Assembly (NCBI GenBank): GCA_900095095.1
Contig: FMBT01000433.1
Location: 47,093 to 111,092 of the forward strand
Origin: Fragilariopsis cylindrus CCMP1102
Lineage: Eukaryota; Bacillariophyta; Bacillariophyceae; Bacillariales; Bacillariaceae
Direction of reading: 5' to 3'
DNA length: 64,000 bases
Position 1 is the first letter of the stretch. Every line of letters starts with the position of its first letter. Shown piece by piece: positions 33,117 through 46,041 of this stretch. The translations under genes were made by a program, and so were the position numbers. Under the pieces are notes generated by a model, which did no database searches, was not told the origin of the DNA, and saw only the letters and a program-made list of their open reading frames with translations.

Positions 33117-34170
33117 CCAGTCAAGTCATACATGGAAAGGAATCCTTCGTCTTCTGTTAATGGTGGAATTTGTACTTGGGGGGGGGGGGATTTCGAAACA
33201 AATCAGAACAAGAAACAAGCTAATTAAAGAAAACATATCAAGACAACCTCAAACGAATCTGCACCGAACGTGATCGAAGAATAGTGATTATATGACGAGA
33301 ACAATTGTGCCATGAACTTATATAAGTACACACACACGCACGCACGCACGCACGCACTTTTCTACACAACAATAGCGTATTGCTGGTTTGACAATAAATG
33401 CTAATTCGATTGTAGCTTTCCTTAAATCGTACAAATACTGCTGTATTGTACGCAGTCGTTCATGGTGTTTTTGTTCTTGTTTATTATGATTATTTTTATT
33501 TCTCTGATCGTTATTATGTTTATTACTCAACGCGGACGGACGGCAATGATAACGATGGAAAATTCATCAGTACAATCATTTGTTGTTAACACTAGATGCA
33601 GAACAGTACAATATAATAAAATATAAATAATTCAACATATGAGTCGTTTCAATTGTATTCTTCGTGCCTTCTAACGTGTTGATGCGCTTTCGTGAGCACG
33701 GCATTCTTGTCATTGTCGTAATTTCTTCACTCACCAATTGATGATGGGGAAGATCGATAATCGTTGATGTGTGAACACATAAATTAACAAGCAGGGCAAC
33801 GTTTTCTCTCGATTGTCGGTGCTGATATGTCATGTTCCCATGTACCCCCTTCCCCCCGGGGAAATTAGCAACAATGTGGTGCTGTTTGATTGTCTTCTGA
33901 AGATCGTAAAAGGATTTTTTCTTTTATACTTTGTCCCCTTTTCTTCTTCTTCTTGTCATGGTCAATCATGAATCGAACTCTTCGTACGGATGTTAGTTGC
34001 TGTTGCTGTTGCAGTTCCTCTTTATTCTCCTTCTTCTCCCCTTTTGTCATCAGCCAGTACAGTAAAGCAGTGGGGGGTACTGTATATTTTTCACTTTACG
34101 AGTATGTAGTACTTATTTATACGTGTAGGCTACGTATATTTAGATATGATGTTATGTACTCTTTCTTTCT
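33117..34170. other. Intergenic DNA with simple repeats
   Basis: About 1.05 kb with a G run (33179-33189) and a CACG/CGCA microsatellite near 33331-33357. Open frames on the minus strand (33865-34050, Lys-rich, and 33576-33833) have no family features, so neither is called. It should contain 3' UTRs of both convergent neighbours. Confidence 0.4.
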
Positions 34171-35868
34171 TTAGAGCAAGCATGATGCTACTACTACCAT
34201 CAAAGTTGCTGTTGCCGTTGCAGTCCAAACCAAAAAGTAATTAGACTTATTCTTTGCAGCAGCGGAAGATTTGCCTGCGTCGACTGGCGATGACGATGAC
34301 GATGGAGGTCGAAATTTCAGCACTGTCGACAATGGAGTGTACGATGACGATGAATCTGTCGGACGATATGTATTAGTTGGCAACCATGTCGTTGGGTTAA
34401 ACGTTTGGAATACAGGAGATGGGACGTAAGTTGTAGTGGGAGCACTAGTAGGAGTACCAGTACTATCAGTCGGAGTTTTCGTGGACGATGGAGTTGTTGC
34501 TGGTGTGCTAGTTGCTTCCATTATCAAGTCAGATTCATTATCAGTTGCCTCGCTAATACCATCACTATCACTATCACCATCAGCAGTAGTACATGTAGTT
34601 TCACCACAACCAACCATATTGATACATTTACTACCACAAAATTCCTATCTGAAAACCATCGACATTTCGTTACTGCAGCAGCAAATGCAGCAGTAGAAGA
34701 AGAAGAACCAACAAGAAGACTGGTTTCAATACAGGTAGTACAATCAGTTTGACTACTACATAATAAATCTATATCAGCAATATCATTTTCCAGCAACAGT
34801 ACAAATATCATCTCCTGTCATTACTACACCATTCCCATTGTAACTTTCTATATCGTAACAACGACCTGTAGCAATTCTATTACTGTTACATGATTCGAAA
34901 CAACCCATTCCATTCACCCATCCACAAGCAGTAGGACCAATTTGTCGAGTAGTAGATAGACAATTTCTACATGACATATTACTGTCACAGTCATTATTAA
35001 TGATTGGATCATTATCATTATCATTATCATCATCATCGACATTACTAATATCTTCTTCAAATGTTGGTGCTTCTTCGTCCATAATATCTTCATCTACACC
35101 AATATCTTCTATAATAGTACTATTACCAACAATAGCCAAATCTTCATCAACTATATCAATGTCGGCGACAGCGTCACATGTTAATGCTCCACAACCCATT
35201 CCATTACATTCATGACCACAATAGGATTCAATACAACAATCAAATTTAAACCATTTACATGTATTAGTAGTAGTAGTATGCCGCATAGTACCACCATCCA
35301 CACCCTCCACAAATGTCGTATCAAGACAGGTAGTACAATCCGTTTGACTATTGCATAACTTGATATTCGAAGCTTCCATTGCCATATCGTGGGAACAAAT
35401 TTCTTCCGTAGTAATACGTTCAGGAAAATCTTCCGAGGTATAACAACTGACATCATCAGTTATGACATCACAGGATTCCAAACAACCGGCAACAGGTACC
35501 CAAGCACAGGAATTTTCAAGACATCCATTACAGGAATCAATGTAGGTACTACATAATTCACTTTGTGCAGTTACATTTATTATCATCGTACCTAGAGTGA
35601 AAATAAGAAGAACGATTCCTCGTCCGAGAGATTGTCCTCCCAATGATGATGACGATGATAATAATGATGGAGATGATGAGTAAGCATATACCATGTTAGA
35701 TGCTGTATCGGTGACAACGCACGGCAGTGCAATAGTTTCGTAAGGAATTTTGTCTGCTGATAAAACAACACCAGAAGAAGTTCTGTTCACAGCAAGTAAT
35801 CTTATCTGGGACGTCGTTGGTGGTGCGATGATGATTGTAATCTTGTACGGGTATCTATCGATGAACAT
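34171..35868 (-). CDS. Cys-rich surface protein with alternating PSI-like modules; two apparent frame breaks
   Basis: ATG at 35868, with a later Met (near residue 58) just before the hydrophobic segment GIVLLIFTLGTMIINVTAQ that should be the signal peptide or anchor. Four Cys-rich modules follow: A1 (DSCNGCLENSCAWVPVAGC), B1 (NSQTDCTTCLDT..CKWF..GCGALTC), A2 (MSCRNCLSTT..ACGWVNGMGC) and B2 (SSQTDCTTCIET..CRWF..GCGETTC). Then a Ser/Thr/Pro-rich stalk and a C-terminal hydrophobic tail (FLVWTATATATLMVVVASCL), as in GPI- or membrane-anchored proteins. The frame breaks twice: one extra base in the T run at 34786-34789 and one missing near the run at 34638-34641. They cancel, and the paralogous B modules show what should be read. 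Corrected length is about 565 aa. Binding partner unknown. Confidence 0.7.
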
Positions 35869-36258
35869 TTATTTTTTGTTAGTGGTAATTCGGCTCTTTT
35901 TCTTGCCAACTTGCTCCTGGATACCGTATGGTTGATGTCATAGCAATCCCCTGTGAAGTCACGTTCCTTTTCAGTCGGGGCGCTAGGGGAAATTTAATTG
36001 TGCTGAATCCTTTTACTGTCGTTGGACGGCGCGCGCACAGCTTTTTAACCGTCAAATCGATTTGAAAAAGTAAAAAGGCAATTTTTATTTTAATTCCGAG
36101 GAAAGGAACAACAACAACAGCACCAAGTAAGTCCCTACGGTACTGTCCAAACGAAACAACAACAACAACAAACGAAAGAAGAGGAACCCTTCAGCCCAAA
36201 GCATCAGAGCAAGAGATACAGAGAGAGAGAAAAAAAGAGAAACGTAAGAATTTTCAAG
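35869..36258. other. Divergent promoter region, Cys-rich gene / FHA gene
   Basis: 390 bp between two divergently read starts. It contains AACAACAAC and GAGAGAGA runs close to the FHA-gene ATG, probably 5' UTR. No other control site is recognised. Confidence 0.4.
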
Positions 36259-37482
36259 ATGGTGCTCATAGACTTTCCCTACACTGTAGATGATGGTACG
36301 TAACAAAACGAATTATACTAGTACAAGTACTATGGCATCGACGGACGACTCGTTCGCTTTGAATTCTTGTGCATCGTTGTACTTTTTCGTTGCCGGATTC
36401 ATTCTTTTTTGTCCCCATTTCGTTTTCGTTTCCATTGCATTTGCGAATATAAATACAAGGTATCAGTGCAATAACCAGCTATTCGTAAAATGTCATACTG
36501 GTGATAGTATTCTGATCGCCCTTTCTGATACGACACGACGGTCCAGTCCGGTCCGGTCCTGTACTACTATGATAAATTAATTTTTTGAATGTTCCTTTAC
36601 TCTATTCTATTCTGTATTCGTATTGCCTTATCTTATCTTACCTTGCTCTTTTATTTATTCTTTTTTTTCTCTCCTACTCATTTCACATCTCAACCAACAG
36701 AACCGACTGAGGATTGGAAGGTCGAACAGGTATTACATTGGTGGTTATTACGTGCCAATAGTGAAAGTGAGGCAGAATATGATGTCATTGTAGATGGATT
36801 ATCCAAACAACTCCACGAGGGAAAAGCAACATTATGGGAAGCACATAAACAAGTGACAGAAATTATTAAAGATGTGGATATGACTGCTGACAATAATAAT
36901 AATAATAATAATGACAACAATACTGAAAATGTAGAAAATGCTCAAAGCAAGAATAACAATAAACATCCACCGGATGGTAAACCAACAAGAGCAGTAGCGA
37001 AGGCGACCACCGCTTCATCTTCCGCTGACAACGCTACTACCTCAGCTACTACCGCTGAAAATGCTGCTACTGCTGGTGCAGCTGCTGTTGCAACAATAAA
37101 AGCAAGAACAACAACAGCGAATAATCCACCGGATACTATTCATATTGATGTAGTAAGTGGACCAAATGAAGGTTTATTTTATGATTTACAACCCCGAACA
37201 CGAACATATTCCTGGATTGGACGATCACAGGGTAGAAAGTTTAAACAAAAAGGTATATCATTACCCAAAGATTTAGAATGTAGTACCACACATGGTCGAT
37301 TTGAATATACGAATACTACTGGAGAAGGACCAAAATTTTATTTTGTCGATGTTGGATCTACCAATGGTACACAAATTGATGGATATGAATGTGAACCAAA
37401 TGTCTCCTACGTGATATCCACTGGAATGAATATCTTATGTGGTAAAACTAATTTAAAAGTGACATTGTTGTCATTAGATTAA
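36259..37482 (+). CDS. FHA-domain protein, two exons
   Basis: Exon 1 (36259-36295) encodes MVLIDFPYTVDD; a 405-bp intron (GTACGT..CAACAG) follows; exon 2 is 36701-37482. The join is in frame and gives 272 aa. Residues 13-80 are a charged helical region (VEQVLHWWLLRANSESE), then Asn and Ala/Thr low complexity. The C-terminal ~95 residues form an FHA domain, which binds phosphothreonine: the GRS loop, the STTHGRF stretch (the Ser/Thr-x-x-His element) and DVGSTNGT are all present. FHA proteins act in DNA-damage, nuclear or transport signalling; which of these applies is unknown. The N-terminal part is not recognised. Confidence 0.85.
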
Positions 37483-37803
37483 ATCAAAAAGGGAGGAAAA
37501 AGAAAGGATCGATCGAACAAATCAACGGACGACGAAGAAGAATCGTAAATCAAATAATGAAAAAGAGGAAAACAAGACCGAGGGATGGTGGTGCGTTGTA
37601 GTGATTATCTCACAACACCAACCCGCTGTGTCTCTTACTCTTTACAAAACACACGCATACATATACAAATATCGGATGGATCTTCTAAAAATTAATAAAT
37701 ATTAACTTTGTGATATTATTTTTATGATTATTTGTATACGTACGAACTCTTTATGTTCTTCTTCCTTCTTTTCTTTTATATATAAATGTCTTCATCTTTA
37801 TTT
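37483..37803. other. Convergent 3' region, FHA gene / SNU114
   Basis: 321 bp holding the 3' ends of two convergent genes. Nothing else is seen. Confidence 0.4.
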
Positions 37804-40800
37804 TTAAGCCATTGTTTCTTCTCCCTCCTCCATTTCTTCAACCATTGTTTTCATTTTCATACCTGGATTTTTCAATTCATCCTCAGTTGTCGCCATATGT
37901 TCCTTCATTGCAGCATCGAAGAATTTATCAATCGATACATCTTCTGATAAACCTTTACGACGTCTTGTCTTCAGTAATAATTCTCTTGCCAATACATGTG
38001 GTGGAGATGGTTCTAATGGGTGCAATAAGATATTCTTATCCAGTGGATCACCAGGAACAACCGCCCAATGATCAAATACAGAATGGACCATAGCCCGACC
38101 TTGTGTATAGGTACGTAGATCAGTTTCAAAACCAAATGAATCCAATACAGGAATATATCCACGTACATTATATAAGAGTGTACCAGATATAGGTCGATCT
38201 TGTACGATATGTCCCCGACGACGTTTTAATACTGGTGCAATGGAGGCAACTAATTCAGAAGGACATTGAATTTCAACACGATAAATTGGTTCCATTAATC
38301 GTGGTGTTGCTGTTAGTAATGCCGAATGGACCGTCCTTCTACAGGTTGGTATGATTTGTCCTCCACCACGATAAATTGGTTTATCAGCTAATGATACCTC
38401 TAGAATTTTAATTTTTGTACCACGAACTGGTTCTTCACATAATGGTCCTTCTCGTGTCGCCCATTGAAAACCTTGTACGATACTACCCCGACATGAATCT
38501 AATAAAGTTTTATCCACCTCACTTGGTAATGTATCATCTAATAATAAATTCGGACCACATGTTGGCGAATCACCAAATGCCCATACAGATCGTGATGATA
38601 ACAAATCCCATCCATATTGAGATTGAAAAAAACGTCCAATTTTACGTTGATCCCAATCTTGTAACTTAACTTTACCAGATTCTAACTTTTCAGCTAATCC
38701 ATCATCCATCGGTTCCGATATGAATGTTAATTTATTCTTTTTATTTGTTGTTTCTGCAAAGCATTTCAAACTGGATGTTTCAATAACAGTTTCACGTAAT
38801 GCGATAGATGGATCAGCAACTTTCACTTCCACATCACCATACACATGACGTAAGTCGTGCAATACACAATCCATATATAATTCCCCTGTACCAAAAAGAA
38901 CATGTTCACCTGATTCTTCGACACGTGTTTTGACCATAGGGTATGCTTTAGATACACAACGTAATCCTTGTATCATTTTCGGTAATTCTGCAGGATTTAA
39001 TGGTTCTAATGCAATTTTCATTGTTGATTCACCACCAGCCAATGGGAATTTTAATGGTGAAAATATATGAACTGGATCATTTGCATTATCAAAATTATCA
39101 TTATCCTCCTTCCCATCACTACTACTACTACTTTTACTTGCTGCATTTTTACCAACAATTGTTGCAGTTTTTTGCAATAGTGGAATCAATACCCTTTAAC
39201 AGAACCCAGTTCCCAGCAGTTGCTAATGTAACTTGTGTTTGTGACCGGCCACGTGGTATAGCAATGGATTCAATTGTACCCCATGCAATATCTTCATCAT
39301 CATTATTTGGACAATACCCTTACCTAAAATTTGTACACGTTGTCCTGGGACACATGTTCCAGAATATATTCTTGCAAATGCATCAAACGAGGAATAACTA
39401 CCAGCATCACTTGATCCATATAACTTCGTAACATGCATAATTAATTTATCAACCTTGGAATCACTTCGACAGTCTACCATATCTTTCACGAATGGTGCAT
39501 CCAGTGGTCCAGAATAACATCGTGCAATTTTACCTTTGGCTGCAACGGATGGTGGTGGTCTATTATAATATAAAATGAAAAAGGAAAGGGGAGGAAGAAA
39601 AAGAAGGGATGAAAGGCACGGCGATGTTAGAAAGAGAGATTATTATTATTACGATTACGGGTGTTACAGTAGTTCACCAACAACTTGTACGGTAGGTAGG
39701 TAGGTTGGTTGGTTGGTAATAGTTTAAGAAAAAAAGAAAAGAAAAGAAGAAACTTACATATGTTGTACAATCATATTGACAAACCCACAGGATGCCGTTT
39801 GAAAAAATGTCGACATGGCCATTCTCAGTAGTGGTCGACCACTCGATCGCAATTGTACTTTTGTTAAATGGATCCCTAATGGTTTTAATATTGTGGAGAT
39901 ATCCATTTCTGATTCACCTAAACATGTCGAATATATTTTATAGATTGGTTCCAAGACAAATGTCACAAAGGAACGATTTGTTTGATCTTCACGAGAAATA
40001 CATTTGGAAGAATCCTTATAAAACTTTTTGTTGGTGGAACAAAACCAATAATCACCCCACAGTTTTTTTGAAAATTGTTTCGATGTCATATTTGTACCAA
40101 CACTACCATTTTGTTGTTCTAAATATGTTTCAGTGATTGATTCTAATGTAAATAAATAACCATGTATAGATGATGAAAATGCCACATTACCATTGATGGG
40201 TGTAATCTCTGGATATTTACCCCTCGACACTTCTCTTACTAATTTATTCACCGATTCAATAATATTTAATAATTTATAATAAGCATCTTTGGGTGGTAAT
40301 TTTAATTCGACAATTAAACGATCTAATTTTGTAATTACTAACAGAGTGGTAATCCATCGGCTATAGTTTGTTTGATTAACATTTCGGTATGGATCATAAT
40401 CCCTTCAATGACATCGACACAGAGTATTACACCATCCATTGCTTTACAGGCAGCCACCGACTCGTCATGGAATTGTACATGTCCAGGACAATCCATGATT
40501 GTCACCGCATATTTTTACCACGTGTATCCGATAATGCTAATGTAATGGGACAACTGGATAAGGACATTTGACGTTCCCGTTCTGATTTCCAGATATCAGT
40601 ATAATGAAGTGTGGTTGTTGCATTGGAACTACTTTTATTTTTAATCGTATCATGCATATTATTATCTGTCAATAAATCTTCACTCGAACTGAATAATGGA
40701 TCCATTGATCTGTTGTAACTAATGTTGGTTCCATTAAGGTATCAATGAATGTTGTTTTACCATGATGTAAATGACCAACAATGGCGATCCCTCGTCGTGT

Positions 40801-41319
40801 CGAGGTGGTTTCATTGGATAATAAATGACTGGTTAAAAATTCATCCTTATAATTAAATTCCACTATATTCTTTTCACCACTGCCGTCTTCACCACTAGTA
40901 CCCTGTACATGATGTGATTTAATTTTCACAGGTTCAACAATCGGTTGATCTAAATCCATCGCATCTTCATCTAATACAGCAGTCCGGACACCCTCTCCAA
41001 ATGTATCTTCCGCCGATGGATAATGTTCTTTATCTTCATGAAGTATAATGGCATTGACAGGATCTGCTGTCATACCTGTGGCTCTATCGTCCGCAATAAC
41101 CATGACATTGTTGTTGTTATCGTCTATACCAGAAACAACTGATGTTTCATCATCGTCATCACGACGTGCTCCATCTGGTCGATCTTGTTCTTCGTCGGAA
41201 TCATCGTCTTCATCGGAATCATCATCATCTGATGAATCATCAAGTTCTGGTCCAATATAATTTCCAAATTCATCATATAATTCACCATCATCATCGTCAT
41301 CACTATTGTTGTCGGACAT
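37804..41319 (-). CDS. SNU114: U5 snRNP GTPase Snu114/EFTUD2, two exons, five apparent frame breaks
   Basis: An EF-2-like GTPase of the U5 snRNP and tri-snRNP that controls spliceosome activation and disassembly. Exons 41319-39758 and 39559-37804, with a 198-bp intron (GTAAGT..ATAG). The N-terminus is the acidic tail typical of Snu114 with [12 protein letters not shown] motifs are present: [10 protein letters not shown] (G1), DCPGH (G3) and ITKLD (G4). The C-terminal EF-2-like domains follow ([38 protein letters not shown]). The frame shifts by one base near 40707, in the A run (minus strand) at 40512-40516, near 40343, near 39313 and in the 39168-39173 run. Corrected length is about 1106 aa, longer than human EFTUD2 (972 aa) owing to the N-terminus and a few insertions. 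Because every flank reads as conserved protein and the gene is normally essential and single copy, sequencing indels are more likely than decay. Confidence 0.92.
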
Positions 41320-42216
41320 TTTTGATTGTAGTTACGTCTTTCTTGTCTCTCTTTGTCTTGCGAATTTAGCTACAGTACTGCGATATTGATCCACTGGTAC
41401 TGTATGATGATGATTTAGAGCCTCTCACTTGCTTCGTCAACGCAATCACAAACAACGCAACACAACAAGAATGAATATAAATTTTAGGCGCAAAAGCGCA
41501 GGACGTCCGACCGGTCGATCGTTAAAAGCGTGTATTGAACTTAGTCCCACAGTACTTCTTGTACATCGTCGAAAAAAATCGAAAATCAGTGAAAATTCAC
41601 ATCCCTAGTAAGCGTGCGCGCGATTTCACGAGTCGAATGAATGGTTCGACTCACACGAGTTGAATTGTTCGACTCATAGAACTCGAATACTGTACGACTC
41701 AATTTTTGCCTGGTGTATGTTCAAGAATTGCAATGGAAAATAATAATTCCATCAACAAAACAATTAATGGGGAATGTGATCGAAGCTCCATCAATATAGG
41801 TCCATTTAATACAAACTTACCAGACGAAATATAGATATCTATACGGTTAATAGTAACAAAAAGTTTCGGTGGAATTTAGTCATTTGGGGAAAATTCTGAG
41901 GTTGTAGAAAAAAGACTATCATATCATCTTCAAGTGGAATTTACGGTAAAAAAAAGAAGAGATGAAGAGGAAAAAAACGACTATATAAATTCATATATAT
42001 ATATATAACAATAACTTAATTTATTTGTTTGCATTTCAATTAAATAATTACTTTTGTTATTATTTTGTAGTTGTACTCCACGTAAACACAGTCAGACCAT
42101 ACGTGAACTACTGTTTTTTTTCTTTTCTTGCCGCCGTTATTAAAATGTGGGTGGGTATTGCATATGTTATACTGACAACAAGTAGTACGAAGATCGTATA
42201 GGTTGTTATTGTTTTT
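41320..42216. other. Intergenic DNA: SNU114 promoter and LRR gene 3' side
   Basis: About 900 bp. A cluster of near-palindromic repeats of ACGAGT/CGACTC (about 41616-41702: TTTCACGAGTCGAA, GTTCGACTCACACGAG, GTTCGACTCATAG, CGACTCAA) lies about 300 bp upstream of the SNU114 start. A TA microsatellite lies near 41994-42006. No gene is seen. Confidence 0.45.
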
Positions 42217-45200
42217 TCAAAAACAACGATCGGAAACGATAAATGGACGACTTTCTGCTAAGATAATACCATCACCTATAGAATTCACACGTACCAATGT
42301 TAATTGGAATAAAGGACTACTACCATCACTATTATCACCAGCATATACAGGTATTGGCCATCTTAATTTAGAATCATTTGGTGATATCATTCTTGTGGGA
42401 TACATATTACGATAATATATTTTACCAGGTGAAGAAATTACACCATCACATCCTTCTGATAAACCACACGATGTTGCCCAATACAATGATTCATTTAATG
42501 ATTTCATCGTACCAACGGATGAATTTGTTGTTGCTGCTACTCTAGTTGCGGCTACTACTGCTTGTACTTCACTAGGACTTAATGTACTACTATAATCATC
42601 ATCATTGTACCAATCATCATCAGCATCGTCATTGTCTACTACGTAAGGAAACAATGCGATTATGTCATATTCTTGAAGCGGATCAACATCATCATCTCCT
42701 CCGCACATATTGGATGTTTCAAAATCAATTGAATAACCCGTATCGTAACAAGAAAATCCTACATCAATACGATGACAAGAAGAGGAAGAATAATCGATTG
42801 TATTGAGTGGCGAAGAAGCGGTAGTTGTTGCTGTATTGCTGTTGAATTCTTTTAGCATTGTTGCCATCGTCGCATTATCAATATATGGGTACAAATACGG
42901 ATCGATAGTAGGTGCGGCTGAAGTAGGTGTTACCGATGGACTTGATGCAGCAGCGGATACTGGTGTTGTATTGGTGGTAGTGGAATTACTGACAGTAATA
43001 TTAGTACCAACGACATCACCACTTCCAACTTCGAAAAAAGTAGGTCCTTCTTCCGTTGTCGTTGACGAGAAAATAGTAGCACAATTACTAATGGCACAAC
43101 AAGAACAATATACCAAATCACAATCGACAGCAATATCAATTGTACCTTCAACACAAACTTCCTGTGGGATATTACCAGTCAAATCATTCCCACTTAGTAA
43201 TACCGCCTTTAATAAATCCATATTATTCATTATTAGTTGTGATGGAATTGGACCAGTTAAATTATTTGATTCAAAACTAATATGTTCCAATGTGCTGTTA
43301 TTCCAGATTTCGGAAGGTAAAGTACCGGTCAATTGATTATGGGGAATATTTAGATAAATTAAAGACGTCGGTAGGACTAAGGTCGATGGAATCGATCCAG
43401 ATAAATTATTTTGTCCTAAACCTAAAATTTCTAATTTTGTTGGTAAACCTTCCTCTTGCGACGGGAATGCTGTTCCAACAAAGTTATTTCTTGAAAGTTG
43501 CAATCGTTTTAAATTTATCATTTGACTAAATACAGTCCATGGGATTTCACCATTAATATTATTTTTCGTCAGGTAGATTGATTCTGTGTGGATAAACGAA
43601 AACAAAAAGGTTTTGGTAAGAATGAGATGATAGAGAAAGGGGGGAGGATGCATTCCATCCTACGGTACGCCTTGATCTAGCGGTAGGTAAAGCTCGATAC
43701 TTCCTCATCCTACGCTTCGTTCGTGGTGGAAATTCGTACACAACACAAGCCGGAGAAATAGCTAGCCGGTCGTCAAGAAAGAAACTTACCTAATGAATCC
43801 GACAACAATACTAATTCAGGAACTAATGTACCATTCAAACCAGCATTTTCTAAATGAATTGAAACAATTTTTCCTCCACTCTCTTCAGTGGTATCTTCGG
43901 TAGTATCTGCATTATTATCTACTTGTCTCGTTATTTTACCATCAACTAAATCAATACCACCATTCACATTTTCACCATTGGTTGTATCAATACCAATACC
44001 GATGTTATCAATCCGTGTCTTTAATGATGTACACATACCATTGCTGCTACGATTATCATTCATATTATTCATATCCAAGCTGTCCGTGGACGCCCACGTA
44101 ACGCATTCATCACCATATGACATCCACGTACTTTTAACATCATTGTTCGTAATACTATCATTGCCATTGCCATTGCCATTGCCATCTTCATTTTCATTAT
44201 TATTGTTATTAGCTAAATTTTGATAAAAACAACCTAATGCGTATCGTTGTATGATTTTAGAATTGGAATAATTATCAATGTTGGGATCATTTAGTAACCA
44301 TTCAATAATTGAATACTGTAATGATGTTGGATCCTGTAGAATTAATTCTGCATTATAATTACCACCAGGACGATTATATAAACTACTACTACTTCTTTGA
44401 TAGTGAGATAATGCAGTAGTAATAATCGTACGAATCTTTTCTCTTAATAATTCATCAGTAACAGCAGCTGTAGAGTTGTTGTCGTTGCGTGATGTTATAG
44501 GTCCATCTTCTTGTGGTAGTGATATGGTCTCGTTGTTGCTGGTACTGTCATCATAAATCTCGTCATCAAATTCTTTCCAAAACACCAGCTTTTGTCCAGC
44601 TTGTTTCCAAAATGTTTGATGGAATATTGGATGTGATCCATTATGTGCATCAATCCAAAATTGTTTCTCAAACAATGACATAGCATCATCAACTTTTTGA
44701 TTACGGACGGCATATAATGTATAACTAAGTACTGCAACGCCCAACAATAGAAATAATGCCAGTGAACAGCCCATACACAGAATACATTTAAAACGACGAC
44801 GACTTGGATTTGAACTTGGTTTTTTCTTGTCACTGGTGGCGTCACCCAATATTGGAAGGACACGTTCATCACTATCAATACTAGTATTGATACTTCGTTT
44901 CTTCCTTTTCCTTCTTCTTTTCTTCTTTATCTTTTCACCAACTTCGTTGTTCTTCATTTCCTCCTTGTCGTCAAATTCATCAGCATCAGCATCAGCATCA
45001 GCATCATTATAATACTCTTCAACGTCGTCGAATACGTCATTGTTAGCATCATCATCATCATCATCATCCTCATCATCATCGTCGTAAATATATTCATAGT
45101 CATCATCTTCGTCGTCGTCATTACTGTCGTAATCTTCAGGTATCCAATCACTATCATCACTATCATCATCATCCTTTTCAGGTGTTATTGGTTTAGTGGA

Positions 45201-45962
45201 TCCAGAATCACAACCATCAATACCGATAGTATGATCACCAGTTTTATTTTTAGGTGTTGAAAGAAAGATTTGTAACGCATCACCACCGCCACTACTTCCA
45301 TTAGTAACAATATTCCCATAACGATCCATTGGATATATTGTACCTTCACCTTTAGGACCAGATTGTGATGGTCGTGCTACTTGAGCAGCACGATTGTTGG
45401 AAGATGATGACATTGGTATTGGCATAGGTGGAACAGCTTCTGCCAAATTAGCATCCATTATATCACCACCTAATGTATCACCAGCAATAGTGGATACATC
45501 ATTCATTTCATAGTCATTATCAGGTCCTTGTAATATATTGCGTATTGGTGGTGGTGCTTCAATAGTATCAATACGCAGTAATGTTTGTGCAATAGTATTC
45601 CTACTCCGACTATTGTTACTACCACTACCACTACCATCGGTACCGGTCGTAGACACATTATTGAGTACAGCTTTGTCTTTGTCTTTGTCTTTGTTGCTGC
45701 TACTGCTGTTCTTGTTCTTATTCTTGCGTTGATTCTGTTGTTCCTGTTGTTTCTTCATTTTTTTTGAATCCTTTGCCCATTCCTTCTTCTTCTTCTTCTT
45801 GTCTTTCGTATCGTCGTCGACGTTGTTGTTATCCTTTTTAACAACCTTCTTCTTGGTGTTCTTGTTCTTGTCATCAGCAGCAGCAGAAGAAGGTAGTCCT
45901 CCTCCACCAGCGGAGGACGATGTGGGAGATACTCCACCCCATCGATCTAATGCGGAATTCAT
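42217..45962 (-). CDS. LRR membrane protein with long acidic cytosolic region, two exons
   Basis: Exons 45962-43790 and 43583-42217 (206-bp intron, GTAAGT..CACACAG) give 1179 aa with no frame problem. Residues 1-390 are low complexity: Lys/Asp/Gln runs, an acidic block with DDDDEDDDDDDD and a basic stop-transfer-like cluster. A single membrane span sits at about 390-418 (CMGCSLALFLLLGVAVLSYT). The extracellular part has a cap region (YSIIEWLLNDPN, YALGCFYQNL) typical of diatom and plant LRR N-caps, then about six plant-type LRRs (LKRLQLSRNNFVG, LEILGLGQNNLSGSIP, LIYLNIPHNQLTGTLPSE, LTGPIPSQL). It closes with a CSCCAISNC cluster and a ~200-residue Cys-containing domain I do not recognise. No kinase follows, so it is receptor-like rather than a receptor kinase. 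The topology suggests a type II protein. Ligand unknown. Confidence 0.83.
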
Positions 45963-45972
45963 TTTGAATTAC

Positions 45973-46039
<67 letters not shown>
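45973..46039 (+). repeat. (GTT)n trinucleotide microsatellite, 5' of the LRR gene
   Basis: About 22 uninterrupted TTG/GTT units immediately upstream of the LRR start; on the gene's strand it reads as CAA repeats in the 5' UTR. Length is likely to vary between strains. Confidence 0.95.
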
Positions 46040-46041
46040 GA

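Noticed and set aside
37804-41319. Programmed ribosomal frameshifting as explanation of the SNU114 breaks
   Set aside because: Five different sites without a shared slippery heptamer, shifting in both directions, do not fit; base errors are simpler.
45799-46041. Plus-strand open frame ending in a long Cys run
   Set aside because: It is the other strand of the LRR gene start plus the GTT microsatellite.
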